A stretch of 64,000 bases of DNA from an uncultured Oscillospiraceae bacterium (GTDB lineage Bacteria; Bacillota; Clostridia; Oscillospirales; Oscillospiraceae): positions 37,645-101,644 of the forward strand of contig CAAEOT010000022.1 in the NCBI GenBank assembly GCA_900757655.1. Reading direction: 5' to 3'. A program made the position numbers and the translations under genes. The first letter of the stretch is position 1; each line of letters begins with the position of its first letter. Of the stretch, positions 18,832 through 27,600 are shown one piece after another. A model generated the notes under the pieces. That model was given only the letters and a program-made list of their open reading frames with translations. It searched no databases and had not been told where the DNA came from.

Positions 18832-18870
18832 AAAACTCCCCGGATGCATGATCCGGGGAGTTTTGTATTT
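18832..18870. terminator. Bidirectional terminator
   Basis: A 14-bp perfect stem (18832-18845 with 18851-18864) is A-rich at one end and T-rich at the other. It lies between convergent genes and can serve both strands. Confidence 0.88.
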
Positions 18871-19730
18871 CAGGCGTCGTGCTTTTGCGGCCAACAGGAT
18901 GTCAGGATTCCGGCCAGGATCAGTACACCGCCGAGCAGACCCGCAAAACCGAAGTGCTCGTGAAAGCACACCGCACCCAACGTTGCCGCAACGAAAGGAT
19001 TGAGCGCACAAAACAGTGCTGCGTGGTCCGCCGTTGTTCCGCTCTGTGCGACCGGCTGGAGTGTGAAGCCAAAGCCGCTGCACACAAGCGCCAGTGCCAG
19101 TACCACCAGCCACTCTGTGCCGCTGCCGGGCAGGTGCGGCATCTCAAAAAGAAAAGACGCCGCCAACGCCAACAGCCCCAAAAACCCCACCTGCACAACA
19201 CCGGACAGCAGCGGATCTGCCCCGGCGTGCGTGAGCCGGTCGGTCACGAGAATGGCAGCCGAATACAAAAACGCCTCCAAAATGCAATATCCGACGCCCG
19301 GTGTGAACGAAAGGCCGTTGCGCAGCGTGAGCAGCGTCACGCCCAGCAGACAAGCCAGCGCGCCGATCAACGCGCGGCGCTCCGGCCAACGGCGGCTGAG
19401 CACCGCCTGAACGATCGGCACGATGACAACAGCCGTATTGGTCACGAAGGACACCGTCGAGGTTTCCACCGTTTTGAGCGCCGTGAGCTCCGCCGTCATG
19501 ACGCAAAAATAGATGCCGCCCATGGCCAGACCGCTCAGCAGTGTGCGGCGGTCGATGTGCAGCAGCCGCCGCCAAAACAACACCGCCAGAAACGCAAACG
19601 CCAGCAAAAACCGCACTGCCAGCAGCGTGAATTTGCCCATGTCCTGCAGACCGACCTTTGTAAGCACATACGACGTGCTGCGCGCAATGATGACCGCCGC
19701 CAGTAGCAGCTCCGCCTGTGTGCGCGTCAT
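18870..19730 (-). CDS. DMT-superfamily (EamA) transporter
   Basis: A 286-residue protein with ten hydrophobic helices arranged as two EamA repeats (about 4-135 and 150-280). AVRFLLAFAFLAVLFWRR ends the first third, and ALFCALNPFVAATLGAVCFHE is the usual repeat 2 motif. EamA proteins export amino acids or other metabolites. It is divergent from a LysR regulator, which often controls such exporters. The only in-frame ATG is 19730, with an in-frame stop just before it (19745-19743). A good GGAGG lies about 25 bases upstream, better placed for an out-of-frame ATG at 19746. Confidence 0.85.
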   Translation of the reverse strand: MTRTQAELLLAAVIIARSTSYVLTKVGLQDMGKFTLLAVRFLLAFAFLAVLFWRRLLHIDRRTLLSGLAMGGIYFCVMTAELTALKTVETSTVSFVTNTAVVIVPIVQAVLSRRWPERRALIGALACLLGVTLLTLRNGLSFTPGVGYCILEAFLYSAAILVTDRLTHAGADPLLSGVVQVGFLGLLALAASFLFEMPHLPGSGTEWLVVLALALVCSGFGFTLQPVAQSGTTADHAALFCALNPFVAATLGAVCFHEHFGFAGLLGGVLILAGILTSCWPQKHDA

Positions 19731-19769
19731 GGGTCCGGGTCTTCATCCGTAATTCCTCCCGAAAATGTC

Positions 19770-19798
19770 TTGACGAAACGATACCACGGTTATATCAT
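19770..19798 (+). promoter_or_regulatory. Sigma-A promoter for lysR-pepF-MBL
   Basis: TTGACG (19770-19775) is followed after 17 bases by TATCAT (19793-19798). Confidence 0.65.
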
Positions 19799-19826
19799 TG
19801 CGTAAAGAGACAATGTTTCAACAGTT

Positions 19827-19845
19827 CCTTGCGAATCCCGCAAGG
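19827..19845 (+). promoter_or_regulatory. Inverted repeat just upstream of the lysR ribosome site
   Basis: CCTTGCG (19827-19833) and CGCAAGG (19839-19845) form a 7-bp perfect repeat with a 5-base gap. It lies in the leader directly before GGAGG. It may be an autoregulatory LysR site or an RNA hairpin. Confidence 0.45.
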
Positions 19846-19858
19846 ACGGAGGCAGCTT

Positions 19859-20764
19859 ATGGACACGGAAAAATGCCGCGCACTGCTGGCCGTGCTCGAG
19901 GCCGGGAGCCTCTCGGCGGCGGCGGAAAAACTGGACTACACTCCCTCCGGCCTGAGCCGGATGATGGCGGCGCTTGAGCAGGAGCTGGGCTTCCCGCTGC
20001 TGAGCCGCTCGCACAACGGCGTGCAGCCGACGCGTGCCTGCCGGACGCTGCTGCCGACGCTGCGGGAACTGACGCACTGGAGCGCCCTGCTCGAGGCACA
20101 GGCAGCCGAGATCCGCGGCGTCGAGACCGGCACCATCGCCGTCGGCTGCGTGTACGGGGCATACTACGGCTGGCTCAGCCGCTGCATCGCCCGCTTCTGC
20201 GAAGTCTACCCCGGCATCGAGGTGCAGGTCCTGCAGGGCAACAGCAGCCAGCTCACGCGCGCCGTGAGCGAGCACACGGCCGACTTTTGCATCACGAGCT
20301 TCCGCGAGGGCGACTTTGACTGGATCCCGCTGTACGCCGATCCCATGGTCGCGTGGCTGCCGCCGGAGCATCCGCTGGCCGGGGGCAGGACGTTCCCGCT
20401 CGCGGCGTTTGCGACCGAGCCGACCATCGCGACCTATATGCACCAGGACACAGACAACGCGCGCGTGTTCGCCCGCGCGGGCATCACACCGAATGTCCGC
20501 TACACGTCCGTGGACAGCCGCGCCACCTTTGCCATGGTGCAGGCCGGTCTCGGCGTGAGTCTGAACAATCAACTCATCACCCGCGGCTGGGACACGACCG
20601 GCATCGTGATCCTCCCGGTCGATCCGCCGCAATATGCCGAGATCGGCATCGCCGCGCCCGCGCCGGAGGAGCTGTCCCCGGCGGCGAAGCGGTTTCTCGC
20701 CTTCGCCCGGCAGACACTGCGCACGGATCCCGAGGCCGCGGAACTTGGAAAGGAGCAAGCATGA
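19859..20764 (+). CDS. LysR-family transcriptional regulator
   Basis: A 301-residue regulator. Residues 1-62 form the winged helix-turn-helix (FLAVLEAGSLSAAAEKL-like opening, then TPSGLSRMMAALEQELG). Residues 90-290 form the periplasmic-binding-protein-like effector domain. The effector is unknown. It faces the EamA exporter and overlaps pepF by 4 bases (ATGA), so it may control both. GGAGG sits 7 bases before the ATG at 19859. Confidence 0.9.
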   Translation: MDTEKCRALLAVLEAGSLSAAAEKLDYTPSGLSRMMAALEQELGFPLLSRSHNGVQPTRACRTLLPTLRELTHWSALLEAQAAEIRGVETGTIAVGCVYGAYYGWLSRCIARFCEVYPGIEVQVLQGNSSQLTRAVSEHTADFCITSFREGDFDWIPLYADPMVAWLPPEHPLAGGRTFPLAAFATEPTIATYMHQDTDNARVFARAGITPNVRYTSVDSRATFAMVQAGLGVSLNNQLITRGWDTTGIVILPVDPPQYAEIGIAAPAPEELSPAAKRFLAFARQTLRTDPEAAELGKEQA

Positions 20765-22452
20765 AAGTATCCGAACTCCCCTACCGGCGCGTAACGCGCG
20801 AGGAAATGACCGAAGGGCTGCAGCGCGTGATCGAGCGCGTGCGCGCCGCGCAGAGTGTTGAGGAGATCCTCGCCGCGCGGGCGGAATATCTCTCGCTCAC
20901 GACGGAGTACACCACGGCACAGTCGCTGTCATACATGCGCTACACGATCAACACCGTGGACCCGTTTTATCTGGCGGAAAAGGACTACTATGATGAAATC
21001 GGTCCGGAGGTGGAAAACCTTGCACTGCAATATACCTCCGCGGTGCTCGACAGTCCGTTCCGGAAAGAACTCGAGACGGCGCTCTCGCCGATCCTGCTGC
21101 GCAGCATGGAGCTGCAGCGGCGGAGCATGTCGCCGGAGATCATCGACGACATGGTCGAGGAAAACAAGATCGTCAGCGAATACGCTCAGCTCATGGCGGG
21201 CATGCTCTTCCCCTTCCGGGGCGAGCAGCTGCCGCGGCCGATGCTGATGAAATACGCCCGCAGCGCCGACCGCGCCACGCGCAGGGAATGCTACGAAGCG
21301 CTCGGCACGACGCTGGAAGCGCACAGCGCGCAGCTGGATGATCTTTTTGACCGGCTCGTGCACGTGCGCGACCGGATGGCCAAAAAGATGGGCTATCAAA
21401 ACTTCATCGAGCTCGGCTACTGCCGCATGGAGCGGATGTGCTACGACGCGCAGACCGTGCAGACCTTCCGCGAAAACATCGTGCGCGATATCGTGCCGGT
21501 CGTGTCCCGCCTGCGGCTGGAAAACGCCAAGCGCCTCGGCATCGACACGTTCCGACTCTACGACAACGAATTTTTCACCCCCGGCGGCGACCCGACACCC
21601 TGCGGCAAGGACGAGTTGTTTGCCGCGGCGCAGAAGATGTACGACGCCATGGGCGACGTGCCGGGCGCGTTTTTCCGCATGATGTGTGAAAACGAGGCCT
21701 TTGACGTCGAGTCCCGCCCGAACAAGTGGGGCGGTGGCTACTGCACGGAGTTTCCGAAGTTCCGTCAGCCGTTCATCCTCGCAAACTTCAACGGCACGTC
21801 CGGCGACGTGGACGTCGTGACGCACGAGGCCGGCCACGCGCTCAACGCCTACCTGATCGCGGACAACCGCTTCGCGCTGGAGCTCGGCTGCGGCGGCATG
21901 GAGACCGCCGAAACGCACTCGATGAGCATGGAGTTTTTCGCCTGGCCGTATCTCGACGCCTTCTTCCCGAAGGCGGGCGATGCGGAGCGCTACCGCTTCC
22001 AGCACGCGCTCGATGCGCTCAGCTTCCTGCCCTACGGCACAATGGTGGATGAATTCCAGCACCGCGTCTACGCCGAGCCCGACCTCACCCCGGCCGAGCG
22101 CAACGCCGTCTGGCTGGAACTGGAGGCAAAATACCGCCCGTATATCGACCAGAGCGGCATCCCGTATCTGGAGCGCGGCACCCGCTGGCAGTACCAGATG
22201 CACATCTATGAGACACCGTTTTACTATATCGATTACTGTCTTGCGCAGACGGCGGCGTTCCAGTTCCTGCTCGCGTCGCAGGACGATTATGACGATGCGT
22301 TCGCCCGCTACCTGCACCTGTCGCAGCAGGGCGGCGAAAAGCTCTGGACGGACCTGCTGGCCGAAGCCGGCTTCCGCTCCCCGTTCGAGCCGGGCGCGCT
22401 CGCACAGCTGGCAGCGCAGGTGGAGCCGCTCATCCGCAAACACACCGTCTGA
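20761..22452 (+). CDS. M3-family oligoendopeptidase (PepF-like)
   Basis: A 563-residue zinc peptidase. The active site HEAGH lies in VVTHEAGHALNAYL, with the third ligand Glu in GGMETAETHSMSME. Family members cut short peptides in the cytoplasm. The length matches the shorter Clostridia M3 oligoendopeptidases. An AAAGGAG site precedes the ATG, and the gene overlaps lysR by 4 bases, so the two are co-transcribed. Confidence 0.93.
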   Translation: MKVSELPYRRVTREEMTEGLQRVIERVRAAQSVEEILAARAEYLSLTTEYTTAQSLSYMRYTINTVDPFYLAEKDYYDEIGPEVENLALQYTSAVLDSPFRKELETALSPILLRSMELQRRSMSPEIIDDMVEENKIVSEYAQLMAGMLFPFRGEQLPRPMLMKYARSADRATRRECYEALGTTLEAHSAQLDDLFDRLVHVRDRMAKKMGYQNFIELGYCRMERMCYDAQTVQTFRENIVRDIVPVVSRLRLENAKRLGIDTFRLYDNEFFTPGGDPTPCGKDELFAAAQKMYDAMGDVPGAFFRMMCENEAFDVESRPNKWGGGYCTEFPKFRQPFILANFNGTSGDVDVVTHEAGHALNAYLIADNRFALELGCGGMETAETHSMSMEFFAWPYLDAFFPKAGDAERYRFQHALDALSFLPYGTMVDEFQHRVYAEPDLTPAERNAVWLELEAKYRPYIDQSGIPYLERGTRWQYQMHIYETPFYYIDYCLAQTAAFQFLLASQDDYDDAFARYLHLSQQGGEKLWTDLLAEAGFRSPFEPGALAQLAAQVEPLIRKHTV

Positions 22453-22469
22453 CAAAGGAGGAAAGCACC

Positions 22470-23348
22470 ATGTATGAACTGACCCAGGTGGCCGGAAACA
22501 GCTACTATATCCAGAGCCCGGCCAAGATCGGCCTCGTGCGCCTGAACGACACAGACGTCTGCCTCATCGACAGCGGCAATGACAAGGAGGCCGGGCGCAA
22601 GGTGCGCCAGATCCTCGACGCCAACGGCTGGCACCTGACCGCCATCTACAACACGCACTCCAACGCCGACCACATCGGCGGCAACCAGTACCTGCAAAAC
22701 CAGACCGGCTGCAGGATCTATGCCCCCGGCATCGAGTGTGACTTCACGCGCCACCCGGTGCTCGAGCCGTCGTTTCTCTACGGCGGCTATCCGCCGAAGG
22801 AGCTGCAGCACAAATTTCTCATGGCCAAGCCCAGCGACGCGCAGGAGCTGACCCCGGCGTGCCTGCCGGAGGGGTGCGAGCTGCTGCCGCTGCCGGGACA
22901 CTTTTTCGACATGGTGGGCTTTCGCACGCCGGACGACGTGGTGTATCTGGCCGACTGTCTGTCGAGCCGGGAGACACTCGAAAAGTACCAGATCGGTTTC
23001 CTTTACGACGTCGCCGCATACCTGAACACGCTGGAAACAGTCAAAACACTCTCTGCCCGCGCATTCGTGCCCGCACACGCCGCGGCTACGGAGGACATTG
23101 CACCGCTCGCGCAGTACAACATCGACAAGGTGCTCGAGATCGCGGACATCATCACAGACCTCTGCCGGGAGCCGCAGACGTTCGAGGCAGTCTTGCAGCA
23201 GCTGTTCCGGCGCTTTGACCTCGGGATGAACTTCGAGCAGTACGTGCTCGTCGGCAGCACGGTGCGCTCCTACCTCGCGTGGCTCAAAGACAGCGGAAGG
23301 CTCTGCGCCGTCTTTGACGACAACCGCCTGCTCTGGCAGCGGGCATGA
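22470..23348 (+). CDS. MBL-fold metallo-hydrolase
   Basis: A 292-residue metallo-beta-lactamase-fold protein. The motif THSNADHIGG replaces the usual HxHxDH, with Asn in place of the first-site second His, and LPGHFFDM, LADCLSS and PAHAA give the remaining ligands. A C-terminal winged-helix-like tail (about 200-290) is typical of the hydroxyacylglutathione-hydrolase-like subgroup. The substrate is unknown. It follows pepF by 17 bases with an AAAGGAGG site. Confidence 0.87.
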   Translation: MYELTQVAGNSYYIQSPAKIGLVRLNDTDVCLIDSGNDKEAGRKVRQILDANGWHLTAIYNTHSNADHIGGNQYLQNQTGCRIYAPGIECDFTRHPVLEPSFLYGGYPPKELQHKFLMAKPSDAQELTPACLPEGCELLPLPGHFFDMVGFRTPDDVVYLADCLSSRETLEKYQIGFLYDVAAYLNTLETVKTLSARAFVPAHAAATEDIAPLAQYNIDKVLEIADIITDLCREPQTFEAVLQQLFRRFDLGMNFEQYVLVGSTVRSYLAWLKDSGRLCAVFDDNRLLWQRA

Positions 23349-23358
23349 AATGCATATC

Positions 23359-23394
23359 AAAAATCTCCGCATCCGATCGGATGCGGAGATTTTT
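23359..23394. terminator. Bidirectional terminator, perfect 36-bp palindrome
   Basis: Left arm 23359-23376 and right arm 23377-23394 are fully complementary, with AAAAA and TTTTT ends. The palindrome separates the convergent MBL gene and ECF operon and touches the last base of the ECF S-component stop codon. Confidence 0.9.
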
Positions 23395-24095
23395 CATTCC
23401 AGAAGGCCGTACTTTTCTTTCACACGCGCGAGCTTGCTGAGCAGGGGCTTATACAGCAGGAGCAGAAACACGGCCGTCGCACCCGCGTGAATGAGGTTGA
23501 ACACGAACCCCGACGCGCAGGTCGCCAACCACAGCTGCCACGAGGGCACGGCGTTGTACATGAGCATGCTCGCCGTGTCGAGCAGCACACCATAGACGAT
23601 GAGCACCGAGAAAAAGCCGTAGAGCAGCAGCGGCACGAGCTGCACCTTCCGTCCGGAAAACAACACGCCGCCGAGAAAGCCCACGAGCCCGAAACCGAGC
23701 ATCTGCCACGGCGTCCATGGGCCCTGACCAAAGAAAAAGTTCGAGATCAGGCCCGCCGCCGCGCCGGTGACAAAGCCCGCCTCCGGCGTAAAGGCCACAG
23801 CCGTGAGGATCACAATTGCGCACACAGGCTTGCACTGCGGCAGCCAGTAAAACGCCGCGCGCCCGGCCACGGCCAGTGCCGTCATCGTCGCGAGCAGCAC
23901 GAGCTCGCGCGCCTGCGGCCTGCGGCCTTCAAACCGCAGCACGAACGGCACAAACATCAGCCCCACGAGCAGCAGCGACGTGAGGTAGTACTTCCGCTCG
24001 TCCCACACGCATACGAATACCGCCATCAGCGCCGGAATCGCCACGAGCAGGATGCCGAGCGCGGCCCAGGTGCGCCGCGTCAGTCGGTGAGACAT
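23394..24095 (-). CDS. ECF transporter S component (substrate-binding membrane subunit)
   Basis: A 233-residue membrane protein with about seven helices. The segment TPEAGFVTGAAAGLISNFFFGQG, split by short loops, followed by PWQMLGFGLVGFLGGVL is characteristic of ECF S components. These bind a vitamin or similar micronutrient with high affinity and pass it to the T/A module. It is the last gene of a six-gene overlapping operon, after T and a double ATPase, so it is dedicated to that module. The start at 24095 has GGGGAGG 7 bases before it. The ligand is not known; context (see the toroid and DUF4430 genes) suggests a corrinoid-like molecule. Confidence 0.85.
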   Translation of the reverse strand: MSHRLTRRTWAALGILLVAIPALMAVFVCVWDERKYYLTSLLLVGLMFVPFVLRFEGRRPQARELVLLATMTALAVAGRAAFYWLPQCKPVCAIVILTAVAFTPEAGFVTGAAAGLISNFFFGQGPWTPWQMLGFGLVGFLGGVLFSGRKVQLVPLLLYGFFSVLIVYGVLLDTASMLMYNAVPSWQLWLATCASGFVFNLIHAGATAVFLLLLYKPLLSKLARVKEKYGLLE

Positions 24096-25690
24096 TGCAC
24101 GACCTCCCCGCACAGCACCGCGCCGGGCGCAGCGGTGCGCGCGATGCGCGCGGCCGCCGTGGTGTAAAAATAATTGCCGGAGAAAAATGCCCGCGCGGCG
24201 TTTTCCGTCACGACCTCGCCGCGAAAGAGCAGGCCGCAGCGGTCAGCATACTGCGCGCAGAACTCCACATCGTGGCTCACGATGCACACGGCCGCGCCCT
24301 GTGCGCAGAGCGCGCGCAAAAGCGCGCCGAAGTCCGCCTTGAACGCGCCGTCCATGCCCTTTGTCGGCTCATCAAGCAGGAGCACGCGCGGCTGCATGAG
24401 CAGCACCTTCGCCAGCGCAGCGCGCTGTTGCTCGCCGCCGGAGAGGTCAAAGGGGTGCCGGTCGAGCAGCGGCGCGAGTGCCATCTGCCGCACGACCGTG
24501 TCCACCAGCGCGGCGTCCCTGCCGAGCGAAGCGAGATCGGCGCGCACCGTGTCGGCCGCGAAGAGCATGCGCGGGTCCTGCGGCACGGCGGCGATGCCGT
24601 CGCGCAGGGGCTGGAGCGCGCGCTGGCGCTTCCCGTCGAGGTACACGCTGCCGCGGTAGAGCCGCAGCCGCCCGGAGAGCACGCCGAGCGCCGTCGTCTT
24701 GCCGCTGCCATTGCTGCCGGTGAGCGCGTAGAGCTCGCCCGGTCGCAGCGTGAGTGAGAAATTGCGCAGCACGTCCGCGCTGCCTTGCGCGTAGCGAAAC
24801 CAGCCGTCGCGCACGGTCAGCACCGGTGGCGCGTCCACGAGCGCGGGCGGTGCGTCCGGCATCGGGCGCGGAGAAAAGCGCTGGAGATACGCCCGACCCG
24901 CGCGCACGGTGAGCGGCAGACGCTCCGTCTCGCCGAGGGCAGCGGCAATGCGCGCCGCCGTGGGCATGGCAGAAAAGATCGCATGACCACGCACCGCGGC
25001 CGCCGCCTCCTGCGGCGCACCGGCGGCCAGCAGCCGCCCCTGCTCGAGCACGATGAGGTGGTCGGCCAGCGGCACGGCCTCCTCCAGCCGCTGCTCGGAC
25101 AGCAGGATCGTCAGCCCCAGCTCCTCGTTGAGCTTGCGCAGCGTGTGCAGGAAAGTACTCGCCGCGATGGGGTCGAGCTGGCTCGTCGGCTCGTCCAGAA
25201 TGAGCACGTCCGGCCGCATGACCACGACGGACGCGAGGTTGAGCATCTGCTTCTGGCCGCCGGAGAGCGCGCCCACGTCGCGCTCGAACCAGTCGGCAAT
25301 GCCGAAGTAGCTCGCCATCTCGGCGACGCGCAGGCGCATGGTTTTTTCCTCGCAGCCGAGGCTTTCGAGCCCGAACGCCAGCTCGTGGAACACCTTGTCC
25401 GTCACGATCTGATCATCCGGGTGCTGGAGCACAAAGCCGATGCGCCGCGCCTGCTCAGCAAACGGGATGTCCTTTAGGCGCGTGCCCCCAAGGCACACCG
25501 TGCCGCTGACCGTGCCGTGCGGCGTAAGGCAGGTCTTGAGCTGGCGCAGAAGGGTCGATTTGCCGCTGCCGCTCTCGCCGCAGAGAACCGTGACCGCGCC
25601 CTCCGGGACCGTGAGCGTGAGATCATCGAGCGCCGGGCGCGTCTGGCCCGGATAGGTAAACGTCAGATGTTCGAGCGCAAACGACGCCAT
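24080..25690 (-). CDS. ECF transporter ATPase, two ABC domains in one chain
   Basis: A 536-residue protein with two full ABC domains. Walker A motifs are CGESGSGKST (about 35-44) and TGSNGSGKTT (about 313-322); signatures are LSGGQKQM and LSGGEQQR; Walker B segments are LILDEPTSQLD and LLLDEPTKGMD. ECF importers usually use two separate ATPases (EcfA1 and EcfA2); here they are fused. The protein powers import through the T and S subunits next to it. The gene overlaps both neighbours (28 bases with T, 16 with S). Confidence 0.93.
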   Translation of the reverse strand: MASFALEHLTFTYPGQTRPALDDLTLTVPEGAVTVLCGESGSGKSTLLRQLKTCLTPHGTVSGTVCLGGTRLKDIPFAEQARRIGFVLQHPDDQIVTDKVFHELAFGLESLGCEEKTMRLRVAEMASYFGIADWFERDVGALSGGQKQMLNLASVVVMRPDVLILDEPTSQLDPIAASTFLHTLRKLNEELGLTILLSEQRLEEAVPLADHLIVLEQGRLLAAGAPQEAAAAVRGHAIFSAMPTAARIAAALGETERLPLTVRAGRAYLQRFSPRPMPDAPPALVDAPPVLTVRDGWFRYAQGSADVLRNFSLTLRPGELYALTGSNGSGKTTALGVLSGRLRLYRGSVYLDGKRQRALQPLRDGIAAVPQDPRMLFAADTVRADLASLGRDAALVDTVVRQMALAPLLDRHPFDLSGGEQQRAALAKVLLMQPRVLLLDEPTKGMDGAFKADFGALLRALCAQGAAVCIVSHDVEFCAQYADRCGLLFRGEVVTENAARAFFSGNYFYTTAAARIARTAAPGAVLCGEVVQCLTD

Positions 25691-26553
25691 GTCAGCGCCT
25701 CCTTTCCATCGAGCAACAGCGGCAGAAAGCACAGCAGCGCAAAGCACGCCATGCACACCGCACCGCCCACGCCGTCGCCGCCGATGCGGATCGACGGGTA
25801 GTAGCGCACATACAGCGCGCCGCAGCCGACGCCCACGCACACGCCCGCAAGCGCGAGCGCAAGCACGGCGCAGAGCACGCCGTCGCGCCGGGTGAAGCGG
25901 TAATTGCCGAAATACGTTCTTCTGCCGGCGCCGTAGCCCCGGCTCTTCATGGAGTCCGCCGCCGTGATGCCGCTCTCAAGCGCCCACGAAACGGTGACAG
26001 ACAAAATGCGCGCGCTGCTTTTCAGCCGCTGCCACGCGCTTCCCTCACGCGTGCCGCAGCCGAGCGACGCCTGCGCCGCGCGCACGGCGCGGATGTGCGC
26101 GGAAAACTTCGGTACGAACCGCAGCGCCATGCTCAGCAGCAGCGAAACGCCCGGCAGCACGCTGCCGAACACGTACAAATATTTATCCGCCGTCATGACA
26201 ACGTTGCAGCACTGGAACCACAGAATCACGGCCGCGAACATTGCCGCCGCAGCCGCGCCGTAGCACAGTGCCTCGCGCGTGACGGGGTTGCCGTTCGGCA
26301 GGTAAAACAGCATCGTCACGCCCGCATGGTTGAATAATGCGTTGAGCACCGCCATCAGCACCAGAAACGGCACGAGCCAGCCGAGCGTCCGCCCCAGGCT
26401 GCGCCAGCCGCGCAGCACCGCACAGTAGCCCAGCGCGCCCAGCAGGCTCAGCGCCAGAAACACCGGGTGCAGCACGAGCATCGTCAGCAGCAGCACAGCC
26501 GCAAAATAGCAAAAAGTCAGCGCCGGGTGCAGCGCCGAGAAGGAATCGTTCAT
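25663..26553 (-). CDS. ECF transporter T component
   Basis: A 296-residue membrane protein. The coupling-helix motif area reads ALRFVPKFSAHIRAVRAAQ and, later, SMKSRGYGAG, matching the two Ala-Arg-Gly coupling motifs of EcfT/CbiQ. About six helices are visible. It links the double ATPase to the S component. The gene overlaps the DUF4430 lipoprotein gene by 4 bases, showing that the capture proteins and the importer share one transcript. Confidence 0.88.
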   Translation of the reverse strand: MNDSFSALHPALTFCYFAAVLLLTMLVLHPVFLALSLLGALGYCAVLRGWRSLGRTLGWLVPFLVLMAVLNALFNHAGVTMLFYLPNGNPVTREALCYGAAAAAMFAAVILWFQCCNVVMTADKYLYVFGSVLPGVSLLLSMALRFVPKFSAHIRAVRAAQASLGCGTREGSAWQRLKSSARILSVTVSWALESGITAADSMKSRGYGAGRRTYFGNYRFTRRDGVLCAVLALALAGVCVGVGCGALYVRYYPSIRIGGDGVGGAVCMACFALLCFLPLLLDGKEALTWRRLRSNI

Positions 26554-27050
26554 GGTTCTCCTTGCTGGGCGCCGACGTCGCGCCCAAGGTCGCAGGTATA
26601 GCTCCAGACGACGGTGTCGCCGTCATGCAGTGTATAGCCGCTGCAGCCGTAGTCCGGCCAGACACCGTTGACGCTGTACATCCAGCCGGACAGCTCGCCG
26701 CAGTCAAATTCGTAGAGGTTGCCGATGCCCTCGATATAGGCGCTGTTGTACGCAGGCGTCCAGGTCGACTCCATGTGGATCCCCTGCGCGCGGCAGACCC
26801 GCTGCAGCACGTCGAACACCGTGTCTCCCTCCGAGAAGGCGACGGTCGTCTCCGGCAGGAGCACGCCGTCGGCAGGGACGATGTCCGCCTTGCCGGGGTT
26901 CAGAGCGTCCATGTGCTCCAGCACCGTGCTGCACTCAATGCGCACCATGCAGTGCAGCGCGCCGGCATCGTCCTGCGTCTGTCCGCCGCAGGCCGTGCAC
27001 AGCAAAAGCAGCAGGCACAGCAGCAGTGCAAGCGCGCGCCGCTTAGCCAT
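26550..27050 (-). CDS. DUF4430 lipoprotein (transcobalamin beta-domain-like)
   Basis: A 166-residue lipoprotein: lipobox LCTAC with Cys21, then a DUF4430 domain (about 30-160). Its marks are GDTVFDVLQRV (75-85), the core SGWMYSVNG (121-129) and a final GDTVVWSYTC. DUF4430 is related to the C-terminal beta domain of transcobalamin and intrinsic factor, which closes over cobalamin. It would be tethered outside the membrane. It overlaps the cohesin-like gene by 8 bases and the ECF T gene by 4. Binding of cobalamin itself is inferred, not shown. Confidence 0.85.
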   Translation of the reverse strand: MAKRRALALLLCLLLLLCTACGGQTQDDAGALHCMVRIECSTVLEHMDALNPGKADIVPADGVLLPETTVAFSEGDTVFDVLQRVCRAQGIHMESTWTPAYNSAYIEGIGNLYEFDCGELSGWMYSVNGVWPDYGCSGYTLHDGDTVVWSYTCDLGRDVGAQQGEP

Positions 27051-27600
27051 GCTGCACCGTCCCGTTCACGACTGTGAGCGCGGCCGTCGTCGTGGCAAGG
27101 CTCTCGGTCTCATCCGCGGCGGCCAGCACGGCGTCCGACACCGTCAGCACCGCCTCCGTCACGCCGTCGGCGAGCTGAAAGCGCAGCCGCACGAGCACGC
27201 TGCCGGTCGATGTGGCAAGCGTGCCGCCCGCCTCCGGCAGGCACAGGGCGCGCACGCTGCCGGTCTCGTTGGCACGCTCCGGGTCACTCTCCCACTCCGG
27301 GAGGCTGCCCATCACGAGCGGGATGTCCCCGTCCGACGTGCCGAGGAACGTGATCTGCGTCGGGTCAAAGGCCACGGCGAGGCTCGCCGCCTCATAGTGC
27401 GCGCCGTCCGGCAGGCCGGAGAGTACGACGTCGACCGTGCACGCGCCATCCGCGTCCGCGCTCTGGCACGTGAGCGTAAGCGTGGGGTCGGTGTCCGCGA
27501 CGCTCTTTTGCCGCAGCGTGATGCACAGCACCACAACGACCACGACCAGCAGCACGGCAAGCACAATGGCAAGGTTCTTTTTCGTCCAGAAAGTCTTCAT
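27043..27600 (-). CDS. Membrane-anchored cohesin-like domain protein
   Basis: A 185-residue protein with an N-terminal membrane helix (about 9-30) and one extracellular domain (about 37-180). The domain reads like a cohesin: VDVVLSGLPDGAHYEAASL, then AVAFDPTQITFLGT at the usual 'YDP..L' strand, and a late GSVLVRLRFQLADG. The gene before it encodes a protein ending in a dockerin, the natural partner of a cohesin, and the two genes overlap by 4 bases. The likely role is to hold the dockerin-bearing toroid at the cell surface. Assignment rests on pattern and context; a structure-based search would settle it. Confidence 0.68.
   Translation of the reverse strand: MKTFWTKKNLAIVLAVLLVVVVVVLCITLRQKSVADTDPTLTLTCQSADADGACTVDVVLSGLPDGAHYEAASLAVAFDPTQITFLGTSDGDIPLVMGSLPEWESDPERANETGSVRALCLPEAGGTLATSTGSVLVRLRFQLADGVTEAVLTVSDAVLAAADETESLATTTAALTVVNGTVQHG

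Noticed and set aside
19144..19746. A 200-codon frame on minus starting at the well-placed ATG 19746
   Set aside because: It is rich in Gly, Ala, His and Arg with no domain, while the overlapping frame is a clear ten-helix EamA transporter.
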